From Nepenthes gracilis (taxonomy: Eukaryota > Streptophyta > Magnoliopsida > Caryophyllales > Nepenthaceae), in assembly GCA_033239525.1 (NCBI GenBank), contig BSYO01000020.1:6015892-6079891 (forward strand): a DNA stretch of 64,000 nucleotides, in the 5' to 3' direction. This document shows positions 60,146 through 64,000 of the stretch, in pieces. The notes beneath the pieces are model-generated. The model was not told where the DNA came from and made no database searches. It worked only from the letters and a program-made list of their open reading frames with translations. A program made the position numbers and the translations under genes. The number at the start of each line of letters is the position of its first letter. Within the stretch, counting starts at the first letter, position 1.

Positions 60146-60846
60146 AATATACTAAATATATTCTGATAAGGAGATGCATGCCTCCAAAATAATCACCACC
60201 ATTTGGGAAAAGTAATATGGTGCAGAGGCCAGTCAAACCTAACGAATAATCAGTAAACTAATATTGGTCGCTTTGAAAGACCAAAATTGATTCTAATTTT
60301 GCAAATGTTGGGTCCCATGTCTTGCATCAGACAGGTCCCTGATAAGATGCGAAGAGGCCAAATGAGGCTCAGCGCCCGGCGCCTAGAGGACTTTCCATTC
60401 AAAAATAAGCCCAAAGTCAAAAAGCTTATAGGAGGGAGAAAAAGGACAATCCTCGGGCCAGAAAAAATCCTTCCAATAACGGGTGTCACAGCCACTCTTG
60501 GCGCACGTATTCCCCATGTTTGAGTGGCCCAAGAGTCCGGGTGAGGAAAAAATAAGGGACGGAATCCCTGAGTGCTTCATCGACCGCATCAACCTTGGAC
60601 CTTGAACTCTTCGTGCCAAAACCACTTTCTTCCTCTAACATCTCCTCTCATCTTCCTCGCCAACGATACCCAAAATCCTCAAACAAATGCAGAATCCAAA
60701 TGAAAATTCTTCAAGTGGCTTATAAAAACGCCACAACATTTCCCCAATACTACACATAATTCCATCCAAGATTTCTCCGCTGCACCATCTCTCTTTTGAT
60801 TTTTTTTTCAGTGGAATATTGAATATACTAAATATATTCTGATAAG
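60146..60846. repeat. Direct repeat pair, 25 bp identical, 676 bp apart
   Basis: Bases 60146-60170 (containing ctaaatatattctgataag) recur exactly at 60822-60846, and the similarity reaches a few bases upstream with a 2-base gap. The 650 bp between contain a TATA-like cttataaaaacg near 60718 and otherwise no clear content; they may be an LTR-derived segment ahead of element E. Confidence 0.7.
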
Positions 60847-60849
60847 AGA

Positions 60850-62600
60850 AATCCTCCCCCTCCCTCCCCAAATTGTTTGTTGTTTGTGTCAGGCAGTCTC
60901 TCGACGAGAACCGACCGACTCTTTTCTAGGCCACCTTTCAGGAGATCAAGAACATGATCCTTAAGCTTTGAAGAACACTTAAAGCGGCAACAACAGAAAT
61001 GGTGAAAGCCCAGTGTCGGGAGCCTCGCCAGAAGTTCCGACGGTGAACCTGGGCTTGGGAGCCTCCCCAAAGGCCCGCATCTTTGAAAGAAGTCCTCTCG
61101 CCGCGTGGTCCACATGATCTCTTCCACCAACACGGCGAGCTGCCGCCGCAGAGGACAAACCGCTCGGGAAAAAAATCGGGCGTTCAAGCCGCACTCGGTG
61201 CGTGAACAAGAGGCGGGCGAAGATAGGGGCTAGGGCGCAATGATGTCATTAGCTTTAGTAGCGCCTTTATACGGCACCACACCCATTTTTAACCTTTCCC
61301 CTTCATCATTGACCCTTGAAGGAGAAAGTCAAAGTTGGGGACGGCACAAGGAGAAACTGCCTTCACCGTCCTTGATCGCCCTTCCCATTACTAACAATCT
61401 AAACGGGTCTTCATTGATAAATTAAGCTCACGCAAAATTATCCAATGGATCTCACCGTTATCCGCCTATTAAACTTGACCTAAAATTTCCCAGCATCACC
61501 CGGCGACTAAACATACGCCTGCTCGAAAGGGATTATAGCGCCGCCTCAGTGGGAGAAACCCTGAGGCAACCCCGCACTTGTTTGCTTGTTTGGGATTATG
61601 AAAGCACCTTCGGACCGCTTCTTTGAGGCGGGCGACCCTAAAGGCTCCGGACGAACTGGAAGCTCAACGCCTTCTCGCCACTCTGGCGGCGCGGGATTTC
61701 TTCAACACTGTCCGTCTTAGGAAATGAATGCCACAAACTAGCAAGAGGCCTTCCCCGGCGAACAAGGGACAAGCACCGAAGCTTCGTGGGAGGGAGAAAA
61801 AAGGGACAAATGACAAATGCCAGCTGCTATCAGAAGGCCAGCACCCAAAGGGACTGAACAGTCCTCTCTCACCCCGCCAACGACACCGTGGCAAACATCC
61901 CGCGGAGAAGTCCGCGAGACCAAGAAAATGGGGCGAACGCTCAAGCACCACCGGCCCTAAGCACAACCCAGCCAGGAGATTGAAGAATCGGGACCGCGCG
62001 ACACTTAAAGCGAAGACTGAACCCGGGGCCGGGACCTCCGCGACCCGCACGGCGCGGCGTGGTCCACATGATCTCTTCCACCAACACTTCCGGAGCCAAC
62101 TTCCAAGAATAAGTGCGAAGATAGAAACTCGAGGCGATTTATACGGGCACTCTCAATCCTTCCGATCCTTTCACGATGGTGCGTCAAACGGGTGATAATG
62201 GAAGATCCTTCCACCTTCACAAACTTGACAAAATCGCGAAGGCAAAGAAACGACCATTATACGCACGAGTCACCTCCGAGCTTATACGATCGAAGTCACG
62301 ATGCCCACCTCGCCAGCCTATAACGGAGTCCTCGCCGTCCGACCTTCCGTCCGTCTACATGCCATACGGATTCCCCATCTCGGGCCAAGCCCATCCCGCA
62401 CCTACAAGCCGGACCAAGAAATAAAGCTCGCTACCCGTCCTAAGTCAACCTAAGGGCACCAGCCGAAACCAGCGTCGAGAACCGAGGCGACCCCTCTCAA
62501 TCCTTCCGATCCGAACGAAGGAATCCACCTCACGAGAAGTTAGTCGCCATCATATCTCGGGAAGAAGTAAAGAGACTCCTGAGACTCTGAAGCCTCGGAT
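60850..62600 (+). pseudogene. Element E, Tat-like gag region, badly degraded
   Basis: GC-rich DNA leading into the pol of E. Readable gag-like text is short; a segment reading GVVHMISSTNT occurs twice (see the duplicate at 61103 and 62057). No start codon or zinc finger can be fixed, and no LTR or primer-binding site is clear. Assigned to E by position and composition. Confidence 0.45.
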
Positions 62601-63720
62601 TCATCGTAGAAGTCCAAGACTGGAGTGGCTATCCAACATTGTCTTTGTAAAGAAGAGCACTGGCAAGTGGCGGATGTGTGTCGACTTCACGAGCGTGAAC
62701 AAGCTGCCCCAAAGATAGCTTTCCGCTCTCAAGATCGACCCGGCTCGGGATTCCCACATCCGGCACGAACCGGCTGAGCTTCATGGACGCATACTGGATA
62801 CAACCAGATCCGAGGATGGACCCGAGGAAGACGAGGAGCACACCTGCTCATGACGGATCAAGGGACGATGATACAAAAATGATACCCTTTGGTCTCAAGA
62901 ATGTAGACGCCACGCACTCAGCGCCTTGTCAACAAAATGTTCAAGCTCGGAGATAGACGAACGTGGAGGTGTGCGTCGGCGATATGCTTGTGAAAAGCAA
63001 AGTCGCGAGCCACCACGTCAACGACCTAGATGAGACTTTTCAAATCCTCCGACAGCATGGGATGAAGCTCAATCTGTCAAATGCGCGTTCGAGTGACCTC
63101 GAGAAGTTCTTGGGCTTCATTGTATCCCAGTAGCGGAATAGAAGCCAACCGAGGAGAAGATCAAAGCAATACTCGACTTGAACCCCCACGAACCATAAAG
63201 GAAGTCCCGAGTAGCCGACAGGCGGATAGCCGCCCTCTCACGGTTTCTAAAATCAAATCGGTGACAAGTATTTGCCCTTCTTCAAGGCGCTAAGGGGCAC
63301 AAAGTCGCACGGGTTCAAGTGGAATGAAGAATGCGACGAAGCATTCAAGGGAACCAAAGACTTATCTCTCCAAAGACGCGCTTTGAGCTCACCGCGTGGT
63401 GGGGAAGATCTCTACCTCTACCTGGCTATATCAAGATTGCTCGGCTCCGTGCTAGTAGCGGAGCACGAAGGCAAGCAATGGTGTACTACGTAAGTCGGGC
63501 ACGACGGGACGTAGAGCTCGCCACCCGCACGCGAAAGGGTGGCGCTGCGCGCTTGTCTACGCGCGCGCAAAATCGGCGACCCTACTTCCACCACATCGGA
63601 TCGTCGTGGCCGGCGCCACTAAAGTCGATCTTACAAAAAACCCGAGACGTCAAGCCGGGTCAAGTTAAGTGGGCCGTTGAATCGGGAGAATTCGACTTAG
63701 AGTTTGGCCGGCCACCGTGA
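62601..63720 (+). pseudogene. Element E, Tat-like RT and RNase H, riddled with small indels
   Basis: Plus strand: KWRMCVDFTS near 62660, FMDAY near 62780, PFGLKN near 62890, a mutated catalytic box VCVGDMLVKSK near 62970-63005, and FLGFIV near 63110. Then LPFFKALRG and HGFKWNEECDEAFKGTKD (63270-63365), and VKWAVESGEFDLEFGRPP (63650-63715). Each motif is well kept but lies in a different frame from the next, because bases are missing in between. Confidence 0.8.
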
Positions 63721-64000
63721 AAGGACAAGCTCGGCGGACTTTATCGCCGAGGCAATGACGCCAAAGACAGATGAAGACAGCAATCTAGGAGATACGGAGC
63801 ATGATAGTTCACCTGTGTGGACCCTAAACGAGACGGATCGTCTACTCGGCAGCAAGGAGTTGGAATCGTGTTAAGGACGCCGAGGGTGTGGAGATCGTGA
63901 TACTCCTGCTACTCCGGCCTTCCGGCCACGAACAACGCCGGGAGTACGGGCCCTCCTTGCGGGCCTACGATCGGCGAGGAGTGTTCCGCACGGCCGTTGG
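63721..64000 (+). pseudogene. Element E, start of aRNase H region, cut by window end
   Basis: Continues after RNase H with FIAEAMTPK-like text (63735-63765), then a stretch coding for a VLRTPRVWRS-like strand of the second RNase H (about 63870-63900), with shifts. The element runs out of the window. Confidence 0.5.

Noticed and set aside
60305..60900. Possible LTR of element E starting TGTTGGGTCCC and ending near tgtttgtgtcag
   Set aside because: No second copy is in the window and no primer-binding site follows, so the edges cannot be supported.

Overview
This window is plant nuclear DNA, most likely eudicot: one intact-looking receptor-kinase gene of the CRINKLY4-related (CCR) family sits in an AT-rich island, surrounded by old, nested plant LTR retrotransposons (Ty3/gypsy Tekay/Del-like chromoviruses and Tat-lineage elements with an archaeal-type second RNase H), plus a TRIM and a Mutator-type MITE. 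There are no bacterial-type operons, phage genes or CRISPR arrays. The species cannot be told from the sequence.

Layout. 1-5309: 3' end of a plus-strand Tekay-like element A (decayed pol, then a 2.5-kb LTR). 5310-7543 and 16439-20251: a minus-strand Tat element C, split by a complete minus-strand Tekay-like element B (7544-16438, 5-bp target duplication GAACT). C is also cut at 5310 by A, so three elements are nested. 20252-33533: AT-rich intergenic DNA with small tandem duplications, a complete TRIM (24767-25250) and the only convincing host gene, a CCR4-like receptor kinase (29074 to 26685, minus) with one frameshift near 28642. 33539-45111: complete Tat element D (minus, target duplication GTATT), which carries between pol and its 3' LTR a plus-strand (antisense) gene with its own TATA box and an 80-bp intron. 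45666-45871: a 206-bp MITE with a perfect 9-bp target duplication. 46666-60130: a pile of solo or partial Tekay-like LTRs in alternating orientation, one of which (51176-56037) is swollen by a 13-bp minisatellite and segmental duplications. 60850-64000: GC-rich, indel-riddled remains of a plus-strand Tat-like gag-pol.

How it fits together. All retroelement genes show stops and frameshifts and look inactive, and LTR pairs differ by roughly 10-25% by eye, so the insertions are old. Two stretches (54.7-55.5 kb and 60.9-63.7 kb) differ from their relatives mainly by short deletions, which could be poor consensus rather than biology; the same doubt applies to the single frameshift in the kinase gene.

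The observations most worth a second look are the antisense intron-bearing gene in element D, the 13-bp array in LTR G, the double-hairpin MITE, and a CACTCGAGC-like motif recurring just upstream of the purine-rich leader of several different LTR families.
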